Positions 11,344 through 22,472 of a DNA stretch of 64,000 bases are shown here, one piece after another. The position numbers and the translations under genes are program-made. Source of the DNA: Blumeriella jaapii (lineage: Eukaryota > Ascomycota > Leotiomycetes > Helotiales > Drepanopezizaceae). A model generated the notes under the pieces. The model made no database searches. It saw only the letters and a program-made list of their open reading frames with translations, and was not told where the DNA came from. The stretch spans positions 1,001,501 to 1,065,500 of the forward strand of contig VWND01000007.1 in the NCBI GenBank assembly GCA_009599575.1, written 5' to 3'. Each line of letters starts with the position of its first letter. Position 1 is the first letter of the stretch.

Positions 11344-11743
11344 TTTGGCTTGGGTACTGCGACGTCGTTAGGTGTTGGTGTCGTCGATTGGCGTGGTTGT
11401 CGTCTCGTCGTCCAAAGCCCGTGTGAAGGACATTTGGTTCTTTGTGGGCGCTAGCCAGATAAGCTAGCCGAGAAAATTAGCGCCACAATTGTTTGAGCCG
11501 CATCTTCGTCTTCCCGTGCCACCATTCACTTCGAGATTCGACAGTACGAACAGCCTATGAATTTGGAATCGTACCCCGAGGAAAGAAGCGGGAATTTTCT
11601 CAAGAGCCTGACACTGCTTCTCATCACTATTCTTTGTCCCAACTTGCATCTGAAGGTCGACTCTTAATATCACGTGATGGCATACTCTTGTCACCTCTGA
11701 CTGATCAGCTCCCGGTAGCTGCTCAACTGGGAAGCGGCATTCA
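11344..11743. promoter_or_regulatory. Divergent promoter region, eL24 / TRM44
   Basis: Four hundred bases between divergent starts. The eL24-proximal side is rich in GTCGTC/GTTGGTG stretches. No defined binding site could be assigned with confidence. Confidence 0.4.
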
Positions 11744-13327
11744 TTGAATCTTACAGACTGCAGGGAAGGGCATTGCTCGATGATCACCAAGATGAGTTTT
11801 ATGCCCGAGCAGATATCTCCTGGAACGCTGCCATCTCTTGAAGCAGAATCTGGCGGCATGTGGACACCCCTCTACAGCCACAGCTGCACGTTTCCTCCAC
11901 ATGTTTTCAAAGAGGTCATGCTGAATCTCATTCGAAATCCGAATGTCAACTCAAGCCATCTGTTCAGAGCAGATATATCTTTTGACTGTCCATACGACGA
12001 GGGAGTTCCTCGCAAAACTACTATCCAGCCCAAAATAACACAATTCAAGAACTTCACTCTCACGAGGATAATGATTCGGACCATGATACCCAGAAACATG
12101 CTTGTTGATAAGCCGCTTGACCAGACATGCAACTTCTACGAGCAAGTTAAGGACTCCGGTGAGGTTCTATCGTTGGTCATCTATTTGCCACACATCTCCG
12201 CAGCATCGGAGTCGCCTTTCTATCATCCGGCTGTCCGCGGAATTGGTTTTCTCCATGCCTTCGATTCACGGGCTCAAGAAGGTCTGTTATCAATACATTA
12301 TTCGTTCTTCGAGTCTGAACCTCAGTCAGTCAAATTGGAGCGAACAGCCATGCATCTTCTACAGGTCCTCCATAAGCATGGTCAAGGATCGGCAAATGGC
12401 TATGTTAAAAGAGTCAACCATGATCTGATCCTTCCACAAGCTGTGGTCCAGAATACTTACGCACGGCTTAAGGCAAAATACGCAAGAAACCTCGTTCTGG
12501 CATGGGTTGAAAGTACAGATCCCGGAAAGCATGTATTCGAGGATCTCGGCATCGCTTCATTCTTGATCGAGCTGTGGAGAGAGATGTACAAAGACAAAGA
12601 GTTCCCAGGGTTCGTCGATATAGGCTGTGGAAATGGTCTCCTGGTGCATATTCTGCTTGAAGAGGGCTACGTAGGTTGGGGTTTCGATGCACGGAAGCGA
12701 AAGTCCTGGTCGTCGTGGAGCCTGAAAGCTCAAAAGCACTTAAAAGAACTCGTCCTGATCCCCTCTGTTATCCGGACTACCTCAAATTATATACCAGAGC
12801 AAGAGCCCGCCAACAACGCGGACAACGCCACATCAAATACTTTGGCAGAAAGTGTCGGTGAAAAGGGGCTAGATCCTGGTTTCCAAATCACCCGGATCGC
12901 AGGGACTCACAATGGTATCTTTCCCAAGGGGACTTTCATCATCTCCAATCATGCCGATGAACTCACACCCTGGACGCCTATTCTTGCTACCCTTTCCGAA
13001 TCTCCTTTCATGATGATTCCTTGCTGTTCACATGCACTCAGTGGATCGCGATTCCGTGCTCCTCCTTCCAAAGAAGCAGGTGTATCAAGGTCTGCGTATG
13101 CGTCTCTCGTTACATGGGTGTCAAAGCTTGCAAGAGACTGCGGATGGGAGGTCGAGAAGGAGATGCTGCGGATTCCTAGCACTCGGAACACCGCGTTGAT
13201 TGGGAGACGGAGGGAGACTCCGTTTGAAGATGTGGAAGTGCGAGACTTGATCCACAGATATGGAGGTGCTGCTGGTTGGGAGGAAAATGCCATGAGGCTT
13301 GTGAACGCAGCGGTACGAGGACATTGA
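11744..13327 (+). CDS. TRM44: tRNA(Ser) Um44 2'-O-methyltransferase
   Basis: Intronless ORF of 527 residues. Key motifs are WTPLYSHSCTFPP followed by NLIRNPNVNSSHLFRADI near the N-terminus, the SAM-binding motif FVDIGCGNGLLVH, GWGFDARKRKSW, ISNHADELTPW, and PCCSHALSGSRFRAP. Together these are characteristic of the Trm44 family, which 2'-O-methylates U44 of tRNA-Ser in the cytosol. The start is uncertain: in-frame Met codons at 11744, 11780, 11792 and 11801 all precede the conserved part, and a later one is as likely as the first. No break or missing motif is seen. Confidence 0.88.
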   Translation: MNLTDCREGHCSMITKMSFMPEQISPGTLPSLEAESGGMWTPLYSHSCTFPPHVFKEVMLNLIRNPNVNSSHLFRADISFDCPYDEGVPRKTTIQPKITQFKNFTLTRIMIRTMIPRNMLVDKPLDQTCNFYEQVKDSGEVLSLVIYLPHISAASESPFYHPAVRGIGFLHAFDSRAQEGLLSIHYSFFESEPQSVKLERTAMHLLQVLHKHGQGSANGYVKRVNHDLILPQAVVQNTYARLKAKYARNLVLAWVESTDPGKHVFEDLGIASFLIELWREMYKDKEFPGFVDIGCGNGLLVHILLEEGYVGWGFDARKRKSWSSWSLKAQKHLKELVLIPSVIRTTSNYIPEQEPANNADNATSNTLAESVGEKGLDPGFQITRIAGTHNGIFPKGTFIISNHADELTPWTPILATLSESPFMMIPCCSHALSGSRFRAPPSKEAGVSRSAYASLVTWVSKLARDCGWEVEKEMLRIPSTRNTALIGRRRETPFEDVEVRDLIHRYGGAAGWEENAMRLVNAAVRGH

Positions 13328-13927
13328 GGTCAGCACATCGAAGCACAATGGTACAATAACCAGTATAGGGTATCTCAATGCTCGTCTTGGATGATGAAGA
13401 TCTTAACGCCCAACCTCTAGCAAAATGTTGCGTACTTGTCATTTCCGCAACGCCAAATAGCTCCATATCCACAAACTGCTTGGACCATCATATTAGCCAG
13501 CTGAAGGCTGCTTGATTAGCACTGGCTTTTGGACGCGGATATTCTCGTGTGCGTTCGTAATCGCTACTTCAGGTCCTTGCCGTTTAATGTACTACTTACT
13601 ACACGACTGGCAAAAAGACGATATGACGAGCAGATAGAGACTGAGGTCTACAATTTCTTGGTAAGTACATCGACTCTGGTTAAAACTGGATTTGTCTTCG
13701 CGAGGCAAGGCTGACTTTGCAATCTTGAGGAGAAAGCAGGCAGCTTCTGACAGGATTCTGCGTCCCTTCTAGTCCTAGCCATGCGTCTCAATTGAGCATT
13801 GAGATGGATGGCTTGGACCATTTTCCGAGTCAATCAAGTCATTCTTGACTACAGGTTCCTCACTGTCGTTTTCAAATGCATGTTTCCCAAGAGAATTTCA
13901 AGCTCCAAGTTTTGGCACCTCTAGACG

Positions 13928-14196
13928 TTAAATAAAGTTATCATCAGCATCAGCACCGAAGAGTGAGCGCGGTTTGGGCCCACTTATCCCACTCGCTAAA
14001 GTAAGGAGCTCGCTAAAGACCTGACGTACATTCCCAGTCTGATGCAACGTCGAACTTTCAAGAGCCCGTGTTCGCTCGCGATACAGCTTAGGTCTGGAGC
14101 CAGGACTCAATTTCAAAATTCTCCGATAATCAGTCGCCGACGAGAATGGTGTTAGGTGATTTGATGGATCAGATAAATCTGCAGCTCTAGAGGCAT
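13928..14196 (-). pseudogene. Possible F-box fragment with frameshift
   Basis: On the minus strand, MPLELQIYLIHQIT (from 14196) resembles the start of an F-box. It stops at once, while the continuation PFSSATDYRRILKLS lies in another frame and runs to a stop at 13928. Joined, these would read like a fungal F-box followed by a short tail. The resemblance is weak and the piece is far shorter than a usual F-box protein, so this is tentative. It may be a relic, or chance. Confidence 0.25.
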
Positions 14197-15560
14197 TGTC
14201 AAATGGATGGCCACGTGACTGTAACCAAGTGTTTGTAGCGTTTGCAACCTCAGTATTTAGTGTGTTCCCAGTTCCCACACACAATGAGCATTACAACGAG
14301 TTTGTAAGTTGATTGGATAGTTCCAGAGTTCCGTCTGAGCTTGGGTGCTTGTATCTTTCAACCTGCTTACGATGTACAGTACATACATTCCTCGAAAGAG
14401 GTAGAGTTGGCGTTGCTCGGACTGCAAAGGACAAATAGAAGTTAAATCGACACTAATCACTGATCTGAGTCAGTTGCAGGAAATGCTTCTTAACAGCGCT
14501 TCCTGAGAAGGGCTTCGGCAGTGGAGCAGCTCCACAAAGAGGATACTTCGGCATTTGGTGCAACACAGAAACGGGGATCAATTAGCCACGAAGATGAGCA
14601 AATATATGCGTATTCGCGGGCAAATCCACCTGGCGAAAAGCCTCGGGATATTGCACAATGTCTTTGGCCGAGCCTCTTTGGGTCAGCCGGGCACAGCATT
14701 TGAGAATTGAACATCTGACACGAGTGAATTTACCACAACGTCGTGGTTATACCTCAGCACCTTTCTCACAACGCACTCGCAGCCAAACAAATCAGCATGA
14801 ATCCCGTGGCAAAAACGATGCATCGCCGACATTGACGACAGGAATATCATGTTAAACGCCAAGTGATCTGGGGGAGGCGTCGCTGCGCCGGCTTGGCGGT
14901 ATCGTAGGGAAGTCAAATTACCGCCAGCTTTCTTTCCAAGATACTGATCCGCCCATAGTTCAACTTTGCTACTGTATCCTCAACCTTGGTGATACCTCGA
15001 TGAGCTTCATCACTCTGTGGTCACTAGCAAAGTCGCTGGACGTGATAGCTACATTGTACAGTACTGTACAGGGCGAGAAGTCTTTGCTTTGCGAAAAACT
15101 CTAATCACGTGCCAAGAATTCAAGGGGGCTTATGTTTACTTCGCCTCCCTTGGCGAGCTCTCGCTTAGCGTTGCACTGTCCTCACCTGTTGAAGCTGTTA
15201 AGCTCGTTGTACTGTAAAACTCAGGCCAGTCTGCTTGGCCTGTGGTCAATTTTTCGCGCAACTGGACCATGATCAGTCGTCGCAGTCGGGAACCATTTGA
15301 TCCAGTGTCGCAGATTTTCCGCCCTCAAACACAGCGCCCCAGATCTAGGCCAACTTACAGCACATTCTACTCCTCACCCGAAGTCAAGATTCTATCTAAG
15401 CCGCCCATCTTTCGCATTGGTGTATATTCACTCGCGTGGTCTAGATAACAAGACATATTCAATCTTGGAAAGCCACTAAGCCAGGGCTATGCTTCCATGA
15501 TCATCACATAGAAGTACGTGTTTGGCTGCCAAGTTCGTTTTACCGTTGGCACCCCGTCCA

Positions 15561-15566
15561 TATAAA
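15561..15566 (+). promoter_or_regulatory. TATA-like box upstream of PMC1-type gene
   Basis: TATAAA about 75 bp upstream of the presumed ATG at 15638. The spacing is plausible for a core promoter with a short leader, but many fungal promoters lack TATA and six bases can occur by chance. Confidence 0.35.
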
Positions 15567-15637
15567 CCGAGCTGGAGTTTCCACAGGACCTCACCTCACC
15601 ACCCAACTTACCTGTGTCGACACACCCTGATATTGCC

Positions 15638-18600
15638 ATGTCTCTTGGTGTCCCCAAGATACAAACTGGCAGCCTTGCTGTAAGTTTGCCCATTTTACGC
15701 TACACGACAAAGCTAATCATCCGACCAGGTCCAGAGCGACGACGACGACATATCCGCTGGGCGCCCGCGCGCAAAGTCAGACACATCATTCCTCAGCGCA
15801 CAGAGTGAAGGGACATTATTACAACCGTCAACCCCAGGAGGAGCCAGCATGAGATCCAGCACTACATTTCAAGATTCTGAAGGGGCATTATCCCCAGATC
15901 CGGGGACAGAGGCCGATTTTCGGGTTGAAAACAACAAGTTTGCATTCACCCCAGGGCACATGAACAAGTTGTTGAACCCTAAGTCCTTGCCTGCTTTCGT
16001 TGCTCTGGGAGGCTTGGCCGGTATTGAGCGCGGCTTACGAACGAATATCGATTCTGGTTTGAGTATCGACGAGGGGGATCTTGAAGGCACGGTCACATTC
16101 GAAGAAGCAGCAAAGACACAAAAAATCAAGGGCGATGGCGCCCCGACATTGGGAGCTTCCGGCGGGCAATCAGGGTCATACGCAGACCGCATTCGGGTCT
16201 TCAAGAATAATGTCATTCCGACGAGAAAGGCTACACCCATTTGGAAGCTGATGTGGTTGGCCTACAAGGATCCAGTTTTGTTACTGCTGTCCGCTGCTGC
16301 AACGATCAGTTTATCTCTTGGAGTGAGTCTGACAAGAGTCCCAGAATTTCGCTCAATGCTAACGTCCAATTAGCTTTACGAGACATTTCGAGACCATCCT
16401 GAATCTGAAAATCCCGACGACCCAGAAAAAGGAGGCGCCAAAATTGACTGGGTCGAAGGTGTTGCGATTGTTGCAGCAATCGTGATCGTGGTACTTGTTG
16501 GCAGTTTAAATGATTGGCAAAAGGAGAGAGCTTTTGTGAAGCTTAATGCGAAGGTAGGAGGCTCAAGATTTATATGTTCCAGATGGAAAGCGCTAACATC
16601 CGGAATAGAAAGAAGACCGTGAGGTAAAGGTAATCCGCAGTGGTACTTCAATAGTAATAAACGTACACAATGTTCTTGTCGGCGATGTCTTACATCTCGA
16701 GGTGAACCACTCACTCTCCGCTACCCATCTGTCTGCTAATCTTACCTTAGCCCGGAGACATGATTCCCGCAGACGGTATCTTCATCTCAGGTCATAATGT
16801 GAAATGTGACGAGTCCTCGGCAACCGGTGAATCCGACTCTTTGAAGAAGACAGCTGGTGCACGAGTATCTCAACTCTTGGGGGAAGGCCACACCAATCAC
16901 AAGGACTTGGACCCGTTCATCATCTCTGGCGCAAAGGTCTTGGAAGGCTTTGGCACTTATCTTGTTACATCGGTCGGCGTGAATTCGAGTTTTGGTAAGA
17001 TCATGATGTCTATGCGAACCGACCCAGAAGAAACGCCACTTCAAGCCAAACTTTCAAAGATGGTTGCAGCAATCGCTAAGATCGGAGGCTCGTAAGTCAC
17101 CATCCCGAAAGCGGTCAGCTCGCAGGCTAACGTATGCAGTGCCGCAACTCTACTCTTTTTTATTCTGCTGTTCCGATTCCTTGCCAATCTCTCCGGCGAT
17201 GGCCGGACAGGATCCGAAAGAGCTTCTGCCTTCACCGACATTCTGATTGTCGCCATTACAATCATTGTTGTGTCCATTCCGGAAGGTCTTCCTCTTGCAG
17301 TCACTCTAGCTCTTGCTTTCGCCACGACTCGCCTGATGAAGGAAAATAATCTTGTTCGAATCCTGAAAGCTTGTGAAGTTATGGGAAATGCTACAACTGT
17401 ATGCTCGGACAAGACTGGTACGCTTACCACGAACAAGATGGCCGTGGTCGCAGGTACTTTCGGAGACGATGATTTTGACGCTGCTACTGCTACTTCCTTT
17501 GCCGCCAAGGTTTCTCAGGATGTCAAAGAACTAATCGTCAAATCGATTGCCATCAACTCGACGGCCTTCGAGGGAGTGGAAGACGGAGTCGCCACTTTCA
17601 TTGGTTCCAAGACCGAAATGGCGCTCCTCAATTTCGCCAAAGAGCAGTTCGCCATGGACACACTATCAAACGAGCGAGCAAACGCCGAAGTCGTTCAGTT
17701 CTTCCCCTTCGACTCCAACAGGAAGTGTATGGGAGCGGTGGTTAAGAACGGAAGCGAATATCGACTTTTCGTCAAGGGCGCATCGGAGATCGTTCTCGAG
17801 GCGTGTTCGTCAGTCGCGGATGTCAAAACCGGAGCCATCACTGAGATTTCCGGATTGCCCAAACAACGCATCGCCGAGATGATATCAGTCTACGCTCAGA
17901 AATCTCTCCGCACCATCGGTCTCGCCTACCGAGACTTTCCAGCATGGCCACCGGCCGGGACGCAGTCGTCTACCGATCCATCCGCTGCCGAATTCGACCA
18001 AGTCTTCAGAAACATGACCTGTTCGGGTGTTGTAGGTATTCAAGATCCCGTTCGACCAGGTGTTCCCGAGGCCGTTGCAAAGTGCCAGTTCGCAGGTGTC
18101 AAGGTTCGCATGGTGACAGGTGATAATGTCATCACTGCTCGAGCCATTGCGAAGGAATGCGGCATCGTCGGCGCTACCGACGACGAGAACGACATTGTGA
18201 TGGAAGGGCCAGAGTTCCGCAAGCTTTCGGATGAGGCTATGAACGAAATACTTCCTCGTCTCGCAGTTCTTGCTCGATCGTCTCCACAAGACAAACAAAT
18301 ACTTGTTCAGAAGCTCCGAGACTTGCAAGAGACGGTAGCTGTGACCGGAGATGGTACTAACGACGGACCTGCTCTCAAAGCCGCCGACGTCGGTTTTTCT
18401 ATGGGTATCGCTGGAACCGAAGTTGCTAAGGAAGCCTCAGCTATTATCCTGATGGACGACAATTTCGCATCTATTGTCAAGGCACTTATGTGGGGGCGCG
18501 CAGTCAACGACGCCGTTGCTAAGTTTCTGCAATTCCAACTCACAGTCAACATTACTGCTGTGCTTTTAGCATGTATCTCTTCCATCTACAGCTCGGATTC

Positions 18601-19387
18601 GAAATCGGTACTTACGGCCGTACAACTTCTTTGGGTCAACCTCATCATGGATACCTTCGCCGCTCTCGCTCTCGCCACCGATCCTCCCACCGAAGCCATC
18701 CTCGACCGCAAGCCTGCCGGCAAGAAAGCTCCTCTGATCACCGTCAACATGTGGAAGATGATTGTCGGCCAGGCCATCTTCCAGCTGATCGTTACCCTCA
18801 TCCTTTACTTCGCAGGCGACAAGATTCTCAACTACGACACTTCCATCGCGCAGAAGCAACGCGAGCTCAGCACGGTCATCTTCAACACCTTCGTGTGGAT
18901 GCAGATCTTCAACCAGTTCAACAACCGCCGCCTGGACAACAAGTTCAACATCTTCACCGGGATCCACCGCAACAAGTTCTTCATCGGCATCAACATCATC
19001 ATGGTCGGCTGCCAGATCGCCATCATCTTCGTCGGGGGCCAGGCATTCTCCATCACGCGGCTCGACGGCACGCAATGGGCCATCTCTATCGTGATTGCGC
19101 TATTCGGCTTGCCAATGGGAGTCTTGGTCCGCCTCGTTCCGGATGCGCGGTTCGAGACGATCGCACGATTCGTTGGCAAGCCGGTTGTCATTTTGTACCG
19201 CGCCTCGGGGAGATGGTGCCGCCAAATCGGGAGCAAGCTGCCCAGCTTCCGCAAGAAGAAGACGGAGGCAGTTGTGGACAGGGACGAGCAGGATGCGCAG
19301 AGCGGCTCGGCAACCCCGGTGGTGCTCAAGGCGCCTGAGATCATAATCGAAGGAGAACCACGGGACGAGGAGAAGGCCGTGCGATGA
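15638..19387 (+). CDS. PMC1: PMC1/PMCA-type P2B calcium-transporting ATPase
   Basis: Six exons: 15638-15679, 15729-16322, 16374-16553, 16609-16701, 16751-17091, 17140-19387. They join in frame to 1165 residues. P-type ATPase landmarks are the actuator motif CDESSATGESD, the M4 PEGLP segment, the phosphorylation motif CSDKTGTLTTNK (Asp about 507), KGASE in the nucleotide domain, TGDN (about 743), and the hinge GDGTNDGPALK (about 820). Membrane helices follow, then a basic tail. P2B pumps export Ca2+ from the cytosol, at the vacuole or plasma membrane, at the cost of ATP. The N-terminal block FTPGHMNKLLNPKSLPAF and GGLAGIERGLRT is standard for fungal members. The length is normal and no break is seen. 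Confidence 0.93.
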
Positions 19388-19756
19388 AGGCAGATGAGAT
19401 TTCTTTTACGTATTATACCACGCGGTTCGGGAGCAGAGGGACACCGGCGTGGGCCGCTCTACGAACCGTTTAATGTTCTCATTGATATCGCTAGACTTGT
19501 AGACGCGACGACGTTCCTGCTACTAAAAATAGGCCGGTTTTGGCCACAATCTATCTATAGCAATCCCGAACCTCTCGCGGTCTTGAGTCCGCGTAATCCC
19601 ATAGAAAGAAAGCATCGCAGTGATTGTTCCTCGAATCCGCGGGGGCTTCCCGTGCAACACACAACACATTGTTTTGTTGACTCCTCGTCCTCGCTTCGGC
19701 TCGAACGCAGCACATCGGTCTCGACGGGCCAGTCCGGACCTATCGTCTCGCTTATC

Positions 19757-20995
19757 ATGTCGACCCAGTCTCGGGGTGATCAGGATCGTCTTTCCGAGAG
19801 AAAGCTCGTAGGATTCGCAGAGCACACGACGAATTTCGAGACGGGTTCCATCGCGCCTCTGCGCATTCGACGACACAGAAGCCCAAAGCTGGCAACATGG
19901 GGGAGCAGCAAGGGGTCTGCTTCGAAGGAGAGCAGCAGAGCCGCAACTTCAACCAGATCCAGAGCTTCGAGGGAGAGATCGGAGTCTCCCCGGCGCCGGG
20001 CTGGCTCGGTATGTTCGGAGAGAGTATCGTCGGTGCCAGGGGAGCAGAAGTCAAAAGCAGAGCTCCGGGGTTCTAGACCGGTAGCCCAGACCGCTGCCTC
20101 GAAGGCACCAGACCCGAGAGCCAGGCCAAGATCCACGTCTCGGCATCAAAAGCCAGTAGTTGGAGCAGCAGAGCCTCAAAATCCACCACCAAGCCCTCGA
20201 CCGAGTCCGAAGATCTCGAGCCCTGTGCCACACGCCTCGAGACTGGGCAGTGCGACGGCACACCCGCAGGGAAGCGCAACAACGCCAACAGGTGGTCAGA
20301 AAGCAAGCGCCAGTCCAGCTTCTGTGCCAGATCCCGATGCTAGAGCCAGCAGTACCGTGGCAAAGCCTCCAGGGAGAGCGACAACGAGAGCAGGTTCTCA
20401 GAAAGCAAGCTCTAGCCCAGCTCCGATACCAAGCCACAGTACCGCAAAACCCCGGGCGAGAGCCCCAACGCCAACAGATACCCCGAGAGCAGACCCTGGT
20501 CCAGCCCCGGTACCAGATCGAAGACCAAGCAGTGTCGAGACAAAATCTCCGGGAGCGCCAACAGCGACTCGGAGAGCAAGCCCCAGTCCAGCTCCGGCAC
20601 CGAATCCGACATCGAGCAGCGACACGACAACAGCTTCAGGGAGAGCCCCAACGCCAACAGATACCCAGACAAGCGAGAATCCTCAGAAAGCAAGCCCCAG
20701 TCCAGCTCCGGCAGCGAAGCCGAGACCAACGAGTGCTACAGCAGACCCTCCGGGGAGAGCAACAACGCCCACAGATACCCAGACAGCAAGTCCCCGAGAG
20801 CAGTGCCCAATCCAGTGCCGGCACCAAACCCTCAACCAGACCCTACACCTCATATCCCAAAGCCGCCTCCTCCTCCTCCTAAAGACACGGCCGACGCCAG
20901 ATCTCGCGATAACGCAGCCCCCTCGCGCGCGGCTCATCGAGCGATCCCCGTGCCGATTCTCGGCCCGCAATACACGCGCTCATCATACACCATAG
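19757..20995 (+). CDS. Disordered Ser/Pro/Thr/Ala-rich protein with degenerate internal repeats
   Basis: Long ORF, open from 19394, with a plausible start at 19757 (MSTQSRGDQDRLSERK). After a Ser/Arg-rich part come 28-40-residue imperfect repeats built on ASxSPAPxPxP and GRAPTPTDT cores, encoded at about 20270-20810. Repeat spacing is 84-120 nt in multiples of 3 between most units, which favours coding constraint. No domain is recognised. Near 20790-20803 the repeat pattern slips into another frame, which continues PNPVPAPNPQPDPTPH and on to a stop at 21159. The true end may therefore be 21159, via a frameshift or an unseen intron. Function unknown. Confidence 0.45.
   Translation: MSTQSRGDQDRLSERKLVGFAEHTTNFETGSIAPLRIRRHRSPKLATWGSSKGSASKESSRAATSTRSRASRERSESPRRRAGSVCSERVSSVPGEQKSKAELRGSRPVAQTAASKAPDPRARPRSTSRHQKPVVGAAEPQNPPPSPRPSPKISSPVPHASRLGSATAHPQGSATTPTGGQKASASPASVPDPDARASSTVAKPPGRATTRAGSQKASSSPAPIPSHSTAKPRARAPTPTDTPRADPGPAPVPDRRPSSVETKSPGAPTATRRASPSPAPAPNPTSSSDTTTASGRAPTPTDTQTSENPQKASPSPAPAAKPRPTSATADPPGRATTPTDTQTASPREQCPIQCRHQTLNQTLHLISQSRLLLLLKTRPTPDLAITQPPRARLIERSPCRFSARNTRAHHTP
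20270..20815. repeat. Degenerate coding minisatellite
   Basis: Repeated core aagcaagccccagtccagct and variants near 20297, 20399, 20487, 20573, 20693 and 20798, interspersed with agagccccaacgccaacaga-type segments. Units are unequal in length and diverged. Confidence 0.7.
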
Positions 20996-21159
20996 TATGG
21001 ACCAGAAGGCCCACCACCGGAGCTCTCCCCAGCTGCTGCCGAGCGCGACAGCAACAGACGACCTGCACAAGGACAGTGAGCGTGCGAGTCAGCGAAGTCG
21101 AGCACCGGCGACGGCTTAAACGTGAAGAGCGCTGGTTCCTGGTGCGGGTGAGGCGGTAG

Positions 21160-22099
21160 GGAGGGGAAGGTGGTGAGGTCGGTCGGGCAAATGTCTTTTT
21201 TCCCACTCTCCAGGAGGAGCTGTTCAAGAAGGAAGCAGGAAGCTTGAGTGTAAGTGAGTGAGTGAGTGGGCGTGTGGGTGGGTGGGTGTCAAGAGGCATC
21301 TGGGATCTAGAAGTATCCGTCCATCCCACGCTTCCCCCACACGGGCAGGCAAGCAGGCAGGCAGGCAGGCCTATCTGTGCAGCGATCATCCTCAGGGGGG
21401 CTGGCTAGGCTTTACACAGCTGCCATTCACTCGCTACTCAAGTAGAGCCTCGACGGGCTCCTCGGTGCTATAGTGTACTTCCGTCTCGCCCCGGAAGCCT
21501 GCCCGTGCTTGAGGGGATGGAGGAGGCAACACAGCGAAGCGCGTGGGGAGGGTGGTTTGGATACCTACGCTGGAGAGTGCCCTCTGTGTAGCTGCAAGCG
21601 CGGCTGAAGACGCGAGAGGGTACATACCACTTAGCGATCAACGGCCGTGGATCTCCTCCTCCCTCCGTCCGTCCGTCGGCAGGAGTGCGGCTCTGGTATG
21701 GCTCGCTCGGGGGGCGCTTCGACTTGCGAGCGAGAAGCGGCACTGTAGGTACAGTTGATATGAACGAGCCATACACCGTAGAAGCAAGAAGGAAGTCGGA
21801 GCCCAAGAAATCAAAACCGGAAGTGGGGAAGAAAGAAAGATACGAGTGAGCAGGTGGCCATGAAGCAATTTGATCGGGAAGGAATGAGATCGTTTGTGTT
21901 TGCTTGGGATCTAGCTAGGAGACAGGTACTGTACTGTACAGCACACGGATTTTCAGTTCTTGTTGGCACTAGGGGTGAATGGGGTCTTTGAACCCGCTTG
22001 AGCTAGGGAGGGGGAGGGGGAGGATAGTAAATAAGCGCTACACCCGTACCGTGACTCGATAAGGCTCGGGGCGACTGTGGAATATAGACAGGGACAGGG
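21160..22099. other. Intergenic region with short simple repeats
   Basis: Contains a GTGA/GGGT run (about 21254-21288), a GCAG-type run (about 21343-21370), and a TACTGTACTGTACA palindrome cluster near 21926. No gene is supported. Confidence 0.5.
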
Positions 22100-22472
22100 A
22101 TGAGGCAAGCTGTTAAGGATAGGTACTTCTATCTACTGTATGTACATTATGTGAAAGATTTTGAAAAGCATTGGGGGCCAGAAGGCAAGAGAGGCAGAGT
22201 TCAAACTCCTGAACGAGGGTTCCTTGGAGCAGCTACAACACCAAAAAAAACATCGGACAGGTCCAATCCCAGTGCACGAGCTAACGACACCCTCCAGATC
22301 GATATTCTCTCCTGCGGAGCAAGAAACTTTGAAATCACACTCAAGCTACATTCTCAGAGCCCCACTGACCAACCAACTCGTGAGGATTGATTTACATCAT
22401 ACGCTGCGAGAGCGCATCTCTCGCTTTGCGAGTCAGGAAGAGATCCCGGACCCGTCTTTCCCAGCCTACTGA
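22100..22472 (+). CDS. Small hypothetical protein, two exons
   Basis: Predicted exons 22100-22122 and 22169-22472. The 46-nt intron (GTACTT..AAAAG) is phase-compatible and gives 108 residues starting MRQAVKDS. The second exon encodes a charged helical stretch (AREAEFKLLNEGSLEQLQHQ) and a C-terminus ending EEIPDPSFPAY. I do not recognise the family. The ordinary amino acid composition of the second exon is the only support beyond the clean splice. The region could equally be non-coding. Confidence 0.33.

Larger units (their letters stand above)
13328..15637. other. Intergenic region, mostly featureless
   Basis: 2.3 kb between TRM44 and the Ca2+ ATPase. It contains a possible decayed F-box fragment (listed separately) and two TACTGTACAGTA-type palindromes, near 14379 and 15055. 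Other ORFs are short and unconvincing. Confidence 0.45.

Noticed and set aside
20160..20882. 240-codon Gln/Arg-rich ORF
   Set aside because: Out-of-frame shadow of the Pro/Ser repeat ORF.
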